Positions 9,043 through 16,058 of a DNA stretch of 49,682 bases are shown here, one piece after another. The first letter of the stretch is position 1. Every line of letters starts with the position of its first letter. Position numbers and translations under genes: made by a program. The notes beneath the pieces are model-generated. The model worked only from the letters and a program-made list of their open reading frames with translations. It was not told the DNA's origin and ran no database searches. Origin of the DNA: Methylobacterium sp. Leaf118. GTDB lineage: Bacteria > Pseudomonadota > Alphaproteobacteria > Rhizobiales > Beijerinckiaceae. The stretch spans positions 1-49,682 of the forward strand of contig NZ_CAKLBV010000031.1 of the NCBI RefSeq assembly GCF_920984675.1. Direction: 5' to 3'.

Positions 9043-9174
9043 GCGCATGACGCTCCTCCCCGTACCGGGGGGAGCGGGCGGGTGGGGTTCGCAACAGGCC
9101 GCCACGGCGCCCTTCCGAACCTTCTCCCCTCCTCTCCTTCCGGTCACCGGGAGGGCAAGCAGCGGCTTCCGACC

Positions 9175-9834
9175 ATGACCAGCGCCGCAACCGACGATCC
9201 CACCCCCGAACTGCTGGAAGCCGGCCGCCTGCTCTTCGCGGGCGCGGCCGACTTCACCTCGGCCGCTCCGGCGCTCGGGGCGTTGCCGCCGATGGAGGGC
9301 GTCGAGATCGCCTTCGCGGGCCGCTCCAATGTCGGAAAGTCGAGCCTCGTCAACGCGCTGACCGGGCGCAACACACTCGCGCGCACCTCGCACACGCCGG
9401 GGCGCACGCAGCAGCTCAACTTCTTCCGGATCGGCGAGCGGTTCACCCTCGTCGACATGCCGGGCTACGGCTACGCCGCGGTCGAGAAGGCCAAGGTCGA
9501 GGCCTGGACCAAGCTGATCCACGCCTACCTCAAGGGCCGCTCGAACCTCGCCCGGGTCTACGTGCTGATCGATTCGCGCCACGGCCTGAAGGAGATCGAC
9601 ACCGCCCTCCTCGACGGGCTCGACCAGGCCGCGGTCTCCTATCAGGTCGTGCTGACCAAGGGTGACGCGCTCAGGAAGTCCGAGATCGAGGCGCGCATCG
9701 AGGGCATCCGCGCGGCCCTGGCCCGCCGCCCGGCGGCCTATCCGGAGATTCTGCTGACCTCGAGCCGCGACGACCGCGGCGTGCCGGAACTGCGCGCCAG
9801 CGTCGCCCGCCTGCTGCAGGAGCGCGGCGCGTGA
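9175..9834 (+). CDS. engB: ribosome biogenesis GTP-binding protein EngB (YihA/YsxC)
   Basis: TRAFAC-class GTPase of the EngB family (219 aa), needed for late assembly of the 50S subunit. G1 is GRSNVGKSSL (residues about 50-59), a conserved threonine in TSHTPGRTQQLNFF marks switch I, G3 is DMPGYGYA, G4 is TKGD and G5 is LTSS. The frame is open back to 9082, but the ATG at 9175 gives the normal family length and leaves the 174-base spacer after yidC free of coding signal. The stop overlaps the next gene by 4 bases (GTGA), so the two are co-translated. Confidence 0.93.
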   Translation: MTSAATDDPTPELLEAGRLLFAGAADFTSAAPALGALPPMEGVEIAFAGRSNVGKSSLVNALTGRNTLARTSHTPGRTQQLNFFRIGERFTLVDMPGYGYAAVEKAKVEAWTKLIHAYLKGRSNLARVYVLIDSRHGLKEIDTALLDGLDQAAVSYQVVLTKGDALRKSEIEARIEGIRAALARRPAAYPEILLTSSRDDRGVPELRASVARLLQERGA

Positions 9835-10202
9835 CCGGCCTCGACCGCGCGCTCGCGGCGTCGGCCGCGCTCGCCGGTCTCCTCGGCGTCGCCGGGAGTG
9901 CAGCGGCCGCGCATACGAGCGGCGGCGAGACGCTGAAGACGGTGTCCCAATTCCTGCTGTTCCACGCCCCCGCAGTGCTGGCTCTCGTCGGCTTTTCCGC
10001 CGCCGGCCTCACCCACGGCAGCCTTACCCGCGTGGCGGCCGGCGCGCTGATGCTGGGACTCGTGCTGTTCTCAGGGGACTTGGCCATGCGGGCGCTTGCG
10101 GGCCAAGCGCTGTTCCCGATGGCCGCGCCGACCGGCGGGTTCGTGCTGATGGCGGGCTGGGTGCTGGCCGCCGTGGCGGCCCTTCTGCCGCGCAAGGCGT
10201 GA
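9831..10202 (+). CDS. DUF423 family small membrane protein
   Basis: Small integral membrane protein (123 aa) with four hydrophobic helices, of the DUF423 (YgdD/YwdK-like) family. Family marks are the N-terminal small-residue helix followed by AAHTSGG, then FLLFHAPAVLALV, the LFSGDLAMRAL segment and a final FVLMAGWVLAAVAALL helix. No enzymatic function is known to me for this family. GTG start at 9831 overlaps the engB stop by 4 bases, so it is very likely the last gene of that operon. Confidence 0.8.
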   Translation: MTGLDRALAASAALAGLLGVAGSAAAAHTSGGETLKTVSQFLLFHAPAVLALVGFSAAGLTHGSLTRVAAGALMLGLVLFSGDLAMRALAGQALFPMAAPTGGFVLMAGWVLAAVAALLPRKA

Positions 10203-10330
10203 GCGTCGAACCGGACTGAAGCGGCTCTTCGAGCTTTACTGTATCGAGACGATGATGCAGCCTGGGGTTGCTCGGCGCGTTCGCCGAGCCGCCAACACGC
10301 GTGCCCTCGCATCGGTCACCGGGATCCCTC

Positions 10331-11512
10331 ATGGGCATTTATTTCAATCATCGATTCGAATTTTCCGGACCGAGCCATGTCGTAATCGAATTTTCCCGGA
10401 AATATCTCAAAGCCGACGAGAGCGGGCGAATTGTCGATTTCCGCTATGATGTTTTTGAAATCGAAATTTCAAATGAATTGGGCGAAAAATCCTCAATCGA
10501 TCCCCAGACCATCGAGTCTCTGGAGATATTGACGGAAATCGGATCCGATGAGATTGAAATAATCAGTATTTCCGATAAGTTTATTGAAATAAAAGCTTGC
10601 CTAAAAGGAATTTTTCTGAATTTCTTAGTGCAGCATTTGTGCAAACAGATGCCTGAACTCGATGCGCGCCTTCTTATCTGCGAAACAGGTTTTGAAGTTG
10701 CCACTCGCGTTACGTCGTCAAAGGGGGTCTATCGAGAGGAAAACGTTGAAATCACCGATGACATTGTGACCGAAGTCGAAGGCCAGCCTTACGAGATCGA
10801 CCAGGCAAGCACGTTGCCTTCGCAGTACGAACCCCCACCCCCCTTCATGTTTTTTTCCGCCTGGAGGCGGAGGCGGCTCGAACGGGCGATCGCCGACTAT
10901 CCGATCTACATTCCTCCCCATCCGGGCTACCGGCCGACCCTTTCGGATGAGCAAGTCGAGACGAATTTTGCACATTTCATGCGTACGCGGGAGCAACGCG
11001 TCCTGAACGTCCTCAAGCTCTTATCGAATTTTAGCATCCAACTCGATCCTTCTTTGGATCGCGCCAAGGAACTTGATCGGTGGATTTGGAAATACGGTGC
11101 CTTTCTGACCCCGCGCGAAACGGGCGAGTCCATTAAGACGCACAACCCGACGTGGACCGGACCTTGGCGCGGCTTGAATGTCGCATTTGATATTGCGACT
11201 CTCTTAGGAGAATGCATCGTTAGAAAACATCAAAACTACGAATGGGGATTGTATAAGAACGTTCCCCCGGGCCTCAGAAAGATCGATACTCTCTATCGTC
11301 AGCTGATGATCCTGCGCGACGAACCTCGTTGGGCAATCGACGTCGTCGATAGCGTTGCAGAGCCATGTACCGCCCTGCGCGAGCGATCCTTGCGATGGGG
11401 CAAGCCTCGCATTGTAATGGAAAAAGAAGGTCTGACGTCCGTGGCCTCGCGCCTCCTCGCTCGACCAGTAGAGCAGAACGATCAGGTCAAGGTTCTTTTC
11501 CCGCAGGCGTAG
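10331..11512 (+). CDS. A+T-rich orphan protein of unknown function
   Basis: I do not recognise this 393-aa protein. It has no signal peptide or membrane segment. Residues 1-160 are acidic and beta-prone (repeated short EIEI/EIIS-type strands); a proline-rich break (EPPPPFMFF, residues 167-175) and a basic patch (RRRRLERA) follow; residues 204-345 look helical, with LDPSLDRAKELDRWIW (238-253), a Trp-rich TWTGPWRGL and FDIATLLGECIV (286-297). The ATG at 10331 is chosen because coding character and low G+C begin there; an in-frame start at 10268 is less likely. Base composition is unlike every neighbour: 10561-10620 has 16 G+C of 60, against 43 of 60 in 9661-9720 of engB. That suggests horizontal acquisition. 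No integrase, repeat or tRNA flanks it. A standalone immunity or defence-type role is possible but unsupported. Confidence 0.75.
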   Translation: MGIYFNHRFEFSGPSHVVIEFSRKYLKADESGRIVDFRYDVFEIEISNELGEKSSIDPQTIESLEILTEIGSDEIEIISISDKFIEIKACLKGIFLNFLVQHLCKQMPELDARLLICETGFEVATRVTSSKGVYREENVEITDDIVTEVEGQPYEIDQASTLPSQYEPPPPFMFFSAWRRRRLERAIADYPIYIPPHPGYRPTLSDEQVETNFAHFMRTREQRVLNVLKLLSNFSIQLDPSLDRAKELDRWIWKYGAFLTPRETGESIKTHNPTWTGPWRGLNVAFDIATLLGECIVRKHQNYEWGLYKNVPPGLRKIDTLYRQLMILRDEPRWAIDVVDSVAEPCTALRERSLRWGKPRIVMEKEGLTSVASRLLARPVEQNDQVKVLFPQA

Positions 11513-11538
11513 CGTGGCCTTCCGCCGAGCAAGCCGTC

Positions 11539-12156
11539 CTAGCGAATCAGGTCCGGCAGCGGCGGCTTGGCGCCGTCGGGCAGCGCGGTGCGGGCCATGT
11601 TCAGGGTCATGGCCAGCAGCGTGTAGTAGCCGTTGATGCCGGCGAGATCGATCGCGCCCTGCTCGCCGAACTTGGCCACCACGCGCCCATAGGTCGTGTC
11701 GCTGACCGCTTTGGTGCGGTGGAGTTCGGTCGAGAAGGCGTAGACCAGCGTCTCCTCCTCGCCCATGGCGTCGGGGCGCCGGCCCTCCCGCACCGCCTCG
11801 ACGATCGCCGGATCGAGCCCGGCTTTCAGCGCGATCGGCGCATGGATGTGCCATTCGAGCTGCTGGCTCCATTCCCGCGCCGTGAGCAGGATCGTGAACT
11901 CGCTGAGCTTGAGCGGGATCACGCTGTTGTAGCGCAGGTAGAGCCCCATGTTGCTCGCGTTGAGCATAAGGTGCGGGCTGCGCAGGAGCGGCACGAACGG
12001 CCCGAAGACGGGGACCTTGCGCGCGGCCAGGAACTCCTCCGAGGCCTTGCGTTGCGCCTCGGTCTGCTGCGCGGGCGGGATGTCCGGCATTCGATCCTGG
12101 GCCCTCGCACCACTCGTTGCGAGGGCGACGACCAGACCGATCTGGACCTTGCGCAT
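11539..12156 (-). CDS. secreted carboxymuconolactone decarboxylase-like protein
   Basis: AhpD-like fold protein of the carboxymuconolactone decarboxylase (CMD) family, 205 aa with an N-terminal signal peptide (cleavage likely after SGARA, residue 19), so periplasmic. The CMD region spans about residues 70-180 (LSEFTILLTAREWSQQLEWHIHAPIALKAGLD, and AIDLAGINGYYTLLAMTLNM). The CxxC redox pair of AhpD is absent; the Glu/His motif EWHIHAP is present, as in the decarboxylase-like branch. Substrate unknown. It converges on the A+T-rich orphan gene with 26 bases between stops and is preceded by the AtoE transporter gene on the same strand. Confidence 0.8.
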   Translation of the reverse strand: MRKVQIGLVVALATSGARAQDRMPDIPPAQQTEAQRKASEEFLAARKVPVFGPFVPLLRSPHLMLNASNMGLYLRYNSVIPLKLSEFTILLTAREWSQQLEWHIHAPIALKAGLDPAIVEAVREGRRPDAMGEEETLVYAFSTELHRTKAVSDTTYGRVVAKFGEQGAIDLAGINGYYTLLAMTLNMARTALPDGAKPPLPDLIR

Positions 12157-12275
12157 GAACGCCCCCTCCGCCCCACGGAGAGCCGTGCCCGGTCACCGTC
12201 AACCGAGCGCACCGCTCCGTGTTTGTTGTGTCGCGCTCCTACGCCGAACCGGTGCCCAATTCGGCGGAAAGGACG

Positions 12276-13706
12276 TTAGCTCGGAATGACCGGCGGGTGA
12301 TATTCCAGCGTGAAGGCGAGCGCCCAGAGCAGGAACAGCACCAGCGGCAGGTGGACGATCAGCTGCAGGAAGCTGAAGCCGACGATGTCGCGGGCCTTCA
12401 GGCCGAGGATGCCGAGCAGGGGCAGCATGAAGAACGGGTTGATGAGGTTCGGCAGCGCTTCCGCCGCGTTGTAGACCTGCACGGCCCAGCCGAGATGCAC
12501 CTTCAATTCGTTCGCCGCCTGCATCACATAGGGCGCCTCCAACAGCCATTTGCCGCCGCCCGAGGGGATGAAGAAGCCGAGCAGCGCCGAGTAGACGCCC
12601 ATGGCGAGCGGGAAGCTGCCTTGCGTGTTCAGTGCCACGAAGGCGTGGGCGATGACGTCCGAGAGGCTGTGGCCGGCGGCGTTCTTGGCGCCAGTCAGGA
12701 TCGCCGCGATCGCTGCGTAGAACGGAAACTGGATCAGGATGCCGGCAGTGGCCGGCACCGCCTTGCCGAGCGCCACGAGGAAGCGCTTGGGCCGCCAGTG
12801 CAGCACGAAGCCGGTCATCAGGAACAGGAAGTTGTAGGTGTTGAGGCTGGAGATCGCGACCATCCAGTCCTGACGCTGGAATTCCTGGATCAGCCATCCG
12901 GCGGCGAGCAGGCCGATCAGCACCGTGAGCACGGGGGCGTGCTCCAACCACTCGCCGGGCTGCTTGGGCGGCGCCACCGCCTGCTCCTCCTTCGTGACGT
13001 CAATGCCGAGCGCCTGCGCCGTCACCGCCGTGTCGGGGCCCGGCGCCGAGGCCACCGCGATCACCGTCGAGATCGCCACGAGGATCACGGTGATGAGGAC
13101 CGACTGCCAGAGGAAGATCGTCTCGCTGAAGGGGATCACGCCGGTGATCTGCAACAGGCCCGGCGGCAGGCTCTTCGGGTTCGCCTGGAGCTGCGCGGCC
13201 GAGGAGGACAGGCCCATCGCCCAGGTGGCGCCGAGGCCCAGATAGGCGGCGGCCCCCGCGGCGCGGTAATCCATCTTGAGGTCGGTGCGGCGGGCGAGCG
13301 CCCGGGCCAGCAGGCCGCCGAAGATCAGGCTGAGGCCCCAGCTCAGGAGCGAGGACAGCATGGTGGCGAGCGCCACGTAGCCGATGGCGCTGCGGCCGGT
13401 CTTGGGCACCAGCGCCATCCGCTCGATAAGCGCCTGGACGGGGGCGGAGGTCGCCACCACGTAGCCGCCGATCGTCACGAAAACCATCTGCATGGTGAAG
13501 GGGATCAGGCTCCAGAAGCCGTCGCCGAAGCTCTTCGTCACCGCCGGGACCGGCGCGCCGTTGAGAAGCGCGGCGCCCGCCACGATCACCACGGCGATCG
13601 CCACGAACACGAAGGCGTCGGGGAACCACTTCTCCGCCCAGTCGGTGAATCGAAGGGCAAGGCGGGCGAGCCCGCGATCCTCGGTGCGTCGGCTGTCCGG
13701 CGTCAT
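12276..13706 (-). CDS. short-chain fatty acid transporter, AtoE family
   Basis: Polytopic inner-membrane transporter (476 aa) of the AtoE/TIGR00366 short-chain fatty acid transporter family, expected to move butyrate or acetoacetate. Hydrophobic helices run throughout; family segments include WFPDAFVFV near the start, SSLLSWGLSLIFGGLLAR, GLSSSAAQLQANP and the motif FFIPSGGGKWLLEAPYV near residue 380. I prefer the ATG at 13706; a GTG at 13736 would add ten residues and neither has a strong ribosome-binding site. No acetoacetyl-CoA transferase genes (atoDA) are adjacent, so physiological substrate is inference. Confidence 0.85.
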   Translation of the reverse strand: MTPDSRRTEDRGLARLALRFTDWAEKWFPDAFVFVAIAVVIVAGAALLNGAPVPAVTKSFGDGFWSLIPFTMQMVFVTIGGYVVATSAPVQALIERMALVPKTGRSAIGYVALATMLSSLLSWGLSLIFGGLLARALARRTDLKMDYRAAGAAAYLGLGATWAMGLSSSAAQLQANPKSLPPGLLQITGVIPFSETIFLWQSVLITVILVAISTVIAVASAPGPDTAVTAQALGIDVTKEEQAVAPPKQPGEWLEHAPVLTVLIGLLAAGWLIQEFQRQDWMVAISSLNTYNFLFLMTGFVLHWRPKRFLVALGKAVPATAGILIQFPFYAAIAAILTGAKNAAGHSLSDVIAHAFVALNTQGSFPLAMGVYSALLGFFIPSGGGKWLLEAPYVMQAANELKVHLGWAVQVYNAAEALPNLINPFFMLPLLGILGLKARDIVGFSFLQLIVHLPLVLFLLWALAFTLEYHPPVIPS

Positions 13707-13796
13707 GGGGTCCCGTCCGCGTGCTGCGGCGCTCACCGGGCGCCGCCGGCCAAGGTATGGGGCGGAAGCGGGATCGGCCTCAAGACCGCCGGGGCG

Positions 13797-14471
13797 TCAG
13801 GCCGCCGGAACGCTCAAGATTTCCGTGGGCTGCCCCTGCCGGTCTGAGAAGACGCCGGCGGTCAGCGCGTTGCCGTAGACCGCGCCGGTGTCGAGATTGG
13901 TCCGGAAGCGCTTCAGCTCCGGCCCGCCGCGGGTCTGCGGGGTATGGCCGTGGACGACGTGACGGCCGAAATCGTGGTCCGCCGACAGGAACGGCTCGCG
14001 AATCCAGAGATGCACCTCCCGGTCGGGATCGGGGGTCTCGGCGTCCGGCCGGAATCCGGCATGGACATACCAGCGCAGCGGGTCGGAATGGAGGGTCGGC
14101 AGGGTCTCGACCCAATCGAGCACGTCGCCGGGGATCTCTTCCGGGCCGGTGATGTCGAAGGAGGTCAGCGTCGCCGTGCCGCCATTGACGAGCCAGTGTT
14201 CGAGCGCGCCAGGCTCTTGCAGGGTCTTGAGCAGCATCGCCTCGTGATTGCCCATCAGGCAAACCACCTCGTCCGGCTCGCGCCATTGCAGTTTTCGGAG
14301 CGTCTCGATCACCCGCGCGCTGTCGGGCCCGCGGTCGATGTAGTCGCCGAGGAACACGAGTTTCTTCGCGCGCCCCGCCGCGTGGGCATCGATGCGGTCC
14401 AAGAGCCGGTCGAGCAGGTCGGCGCAGCCGTGGATGTCGCCGATGGCGTAGGTGAGCGTTTCGGCGGTCAT
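13797..14471 (-). CDS. PPP-family metallophosphatase (serine/threonine phosphatase-like)
   Basis: Calcineurin-like phosphoesterase of the bacterial PPP group (224 aa). The two-metal motifs are complete: GDIHG (residues 11-15), GDYIDRG (42-48), GNHE (74-77), a histidine in YVHAGF and HGHT near residue 170. Such enzymes act as protein phosphatases or on diadenosine tetraphosphate; sequence alone does not decide. The frame is open upstream to 14591 but the ATG at 14471 gives the family start (TLTYAIGDIHG) directly. Divergent from the secreted Ig-like gene array. Confidence 0.88.
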   Translation of the reverse strand: MTAETLTYAIGDIHGCADLLDRLLDRIDAHAAGRAKKLVFLGDYIDRGPDSARVIETLRKLQWREPDEVVCLMGNHEAMLLKTLQEPGALEHWLVNGGTATLTSFDITGPEEIPGDVLDWVETLPTLHSDPLRWYVHAGFRPDAETPDPDREVHLWIREPFLSADHDFGRHVVHGHTPQTRGGPELKRFRTNLDTGAVYGNALTAGVFSDRQGQPTEILSVPAA

Positions 14472-14570
14472 GCCTCTGTTTTCGGCGGGATTTTGTTGCA
14501 GCGCAAGATGCGGTTCGGTCCGACTCTCGACCCGACAGGGCGGAACACCGGATCGCGGCCGGCCGCTTGC

Positions 14571-14586
14571 ATCACGAAATCGTGAT
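14571..14586. promoter_or_regulatory. operator-like palindrome ahead of decayed copy 1
   Basis: ATCACGA-AA-TCGTGAT, two perfect 7-base arms. It lies in a segment resembling the promoter region of copy 3, where the related palindrome is at 15428-15445. No regulator family is assigned. Confidence 0.4.
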
Positions 14587-14672
14587 AACATAAGATGGAT
14601 TAAACCCGCCGTCGGAGCTTGGCGATAAAACCTCTGGATGTATGAGGTGTCCCTGCCCCGATCGGATCGGCG

Positions 14673-14795
14673 ATGGCGACGAATATCTTCCCTATGCCCA
14701 TGCGCGGTGACACAGGGGAGGACACGTTCGTCGTCGAGGCCGCGGATTCCTTCGGCAGACCGGCTCGCGCCCGGTTCCCCATCTCCATCCGGTAG
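14673..14795 (+). pseudogene. remnant (3' end) of a secreted Ig-like gene, copy 1
   Basis: The frame from 14673 encodes 40 residues, of which the last 27 (GEDTFVVEAADSFG... to ...RFPISIR, 14715-14795) match the C-terminus of the two intact paralogues downstream (GEDKFSVELIDSFG...EFHIVVR). Signal peptide and first two thirds of the domain are missing. It follows a promoter-like segment resembling that of copy 3, so it looks like an internally deleted third copy. A real short peptide gene is possible but less likely. Together with its upstream segment it fills the 363-base gap before copy 2. Confidence 0.6.
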
Positions 14796-14834
14796 GGCGC
14801 GGCCCGCTTGGCTTCCTCAGCAAGGACGATCGTG

Positions 14835-15239
14835 ATGCGCAGTTTCCTCGTCTCAGGCGCCGCTCTCCTGTCCGCCTTCGCGTCGATCGCGTCCGAAGCC
14901 GGGCCGCTTCCGGTGCTTGAGCGTGTGGCACGCTCAGGTCTCGCGCAACCGCTGTTCCCGGTCATCGGGGTCGACCCGACCTGCAAGCCGATGGGTAAGG
15001 TGCCGATCAGTCTCGTCGAGACTCCCCAAAACGGGCGCGTCACCATCGTCGACGGGATGGATTTCACCAATTTCGGCCCGGACAATCCGCGCTTCCGCTG
15101 CAATACCCGCAAGTTTCCCAGTCAGGTTCTGACCTACACCTCCGCGCCCGGCTATGTGGGCGAGGACAAGTTCTCGGTCGAGCTCATCGATTCTTTCGGT
15201 GCCCCGCTGCGGCGGGAATTCCACATCGTCGTGCGCTGA
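14835..15239 (+). CDS. small secreted Ig/cadherin-like domain protein, copy 2
   Basis: Secreted protein of 134 aa. A signal peptide (MRSFLVSGAALLSAFASIAS) is followed by a single beta-rich domain. The pattern of a P..G.VTI strand, two cysteines (DPTCKPMG and RFRCNTRK) that could form a disulfide, then LTYTSAPGYVGEDKFSVELIDSFG, resembles one bacterial Ig-like/cadherin-like repeat (YTPxxGFxGxDxF-type motif). No catalytic residues are evident. ATG at 14835 is preferred (AAGGA 8 bases upstream) and gives exactly the same length as copy 3; in-frame GTG and TTG codons lie upstream. Function unknown; extracytoplasmic adhesion or stabilisation is a guess. Confidence 0.8.
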   Translation: MRSFLVSGAALLSAFASIASEAGPLPVLERVARSGLAQPLFPVIGVDPTCKPMGKVPISLVETPQNGRVTIVDGMDFTNFGPDNPRFRCNTRKFPSQVLTYTSAPGYVGEDKFSVELIDSFGAPLRREFHIVVR

Positions 15240-15245
15240 GACGCC

Positions 15246-15347
15246 GTCGCGGGTGACGGGGCGGGCCGCCGCGTCCACGTCGAGGGTGATCGGGCGATTC
15301 GCCAGGAGCCGGGTGGAGACGAGGGGCCGAGCGAGACGCAGAGCCGG
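15246..15347 (-). pseudogene. remnant of clpB 3' region
   Basis: Translated leftward, this piece reads RLLANRPITLDVDAAARPVTRDG, closely matching [19 protein letters not shown] of the intact ClpB C-terminal domain. At the DNA level 15272-15291 is identical over 20 bases to 16283-16302, and GAGGAGCCGGG-like sequence continues beside it. It lies right after copy 2 just as the intact clpB lies after copy 3, on the same strand, so it is best explained as part of the same tandem duplication. It is too short to encode anything useful. The rest of the 309-base gap is the copy 3 promoter region. Confidence 0.55.
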
Positions 15348-15427
15348 GTGAGACGCGGCGACCGCCGTCAACCTCAGCGTCGCCGCGTCGGAAACCACCC
15401 GAGCCCCCGCGCAACGAGACGACGATC

Positions 15428-15501
15428 GATCACGAAAATGTGATCACCGCGGCCTGAATGGAATCCATCTTTTGACATTTTTCGATACCTCTACGTGTAT
15501 G
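15428..15501 (+). promoter_or_regulatory. palindrome plus promoter of secreted copy 3
   Basis: GATCAC-gaaaat-GTGATC (15428-15445) lies 26 bases upstream of a perfect -35 TTGACA (15472-15477); an 18-base spacer leads to TGTATG (15496-15501). The palindrome and the GATA...CCTCT...TGTATG segment recur ahead of decayed copy 1 (14571-14644), where the -35 is TTGGCG and the spacing is shortened. Confidence 0.5.
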
Positions 15502-15548
15502 CAACTCTGACATCACGCCCGAGCGGCGGATGACGGAGAGTTCGAACG

Positions 15549-15953
15549 ATGCGCGGTTTGTCCCTGGTCGGTGCGGCCTTCCTGTGCTGCGCCCTCCCTG
15601 CTGTGAGCGGCGCAGGGCCGCTGCGGACCTATGAGCGGATCGTCCCGTCGGGGACGGCGCAGCCGATCTTTCCGCTGCTGTTCCTCTCGCCGGACTGCAA
15701 GTCGATGGGCCCGGCCAGTCTCGGATTGCTCCGGAGCCCGCGGTACGGACGCGTGACGATCGAGAAGGGCCAGGATTATCCGGTCTACCCGGCCGCCGAT
15801 CCGCGCTCGGTCTGCAATGTGCGGAAGCTGCCCAGCCAGCGGATCGTCTACACCTCCGATCCGGGCTTCGTCGGCGAGGACGATGTCGCGCTCGAAGTCG
15901 TCGGTCCCTACGGCGTCGTCTATCGCGGTCGTTTCCACATCACCGTGCGCTGA
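15549..15953 (+). CDS. small secreted Ig/cadherin-like domain protein, copy 3
   Basis: Paralogue of the gene at 14835, same length (134 aa) and same layout: signal peptide (MRGLSLVGAAFLCCALPAVSG), conserved AGPLRTYERIVPSGTAQPIFP, a cysteine in SPDCKSMGP and another in RSVCNVRK at the same positions, then IVYTSDPGFVGEDDVALEV and a C-terminal RFHITVR. The YTxxPGFxGED motif is typical of cadherin/Ig-like repeats of secreted bacterial proteins. It has its own promoter with a perfect TTGACA box. A long hairpin follows and separates it from convergent clpB. Function unknown. Confidence 0.8.
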   Translation: MRGLSLVGAAFLCCALPAVSGAGPLRTYERIVPSGTAQPIFPLLFLSPDCKSMGPASLGLLRSPRYGRVTIEKGQDYPVYPAADPRSVCNVRKLPSQRIVYTSDPGFVGEDDVALEVVGPYGVVYRGRFHITVR

Positions 15954-15955
15954 CG

Positions 15956-16003
15956 CGCCGTTCCGGCGCCGCGACCCGGGATCGGTCGCGCGCCGGAACG
16001 GCG
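15956..16003. terminator. bidirectional terminator-like hairpin between copy 3 and clpB
   Basis: A perfect 14-bp inverted repeat (CGCCGTTCCGGCGC 15956-15969, complement 15990-16003) encloses a 20-base loop that itself can pair (GCGACC/GGTCGC). It lies between two convergent genes. A second G+C-rich inverted repeat follows at about 16013-16046. No U-tract on either strand. Confidence 0.55.
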
Positions 16004-16058
16004 GCCATCGAGGGCCCGGCCCGGCGGGAGGTCCCCACCGGGCCGGAGCGTGATCGGA

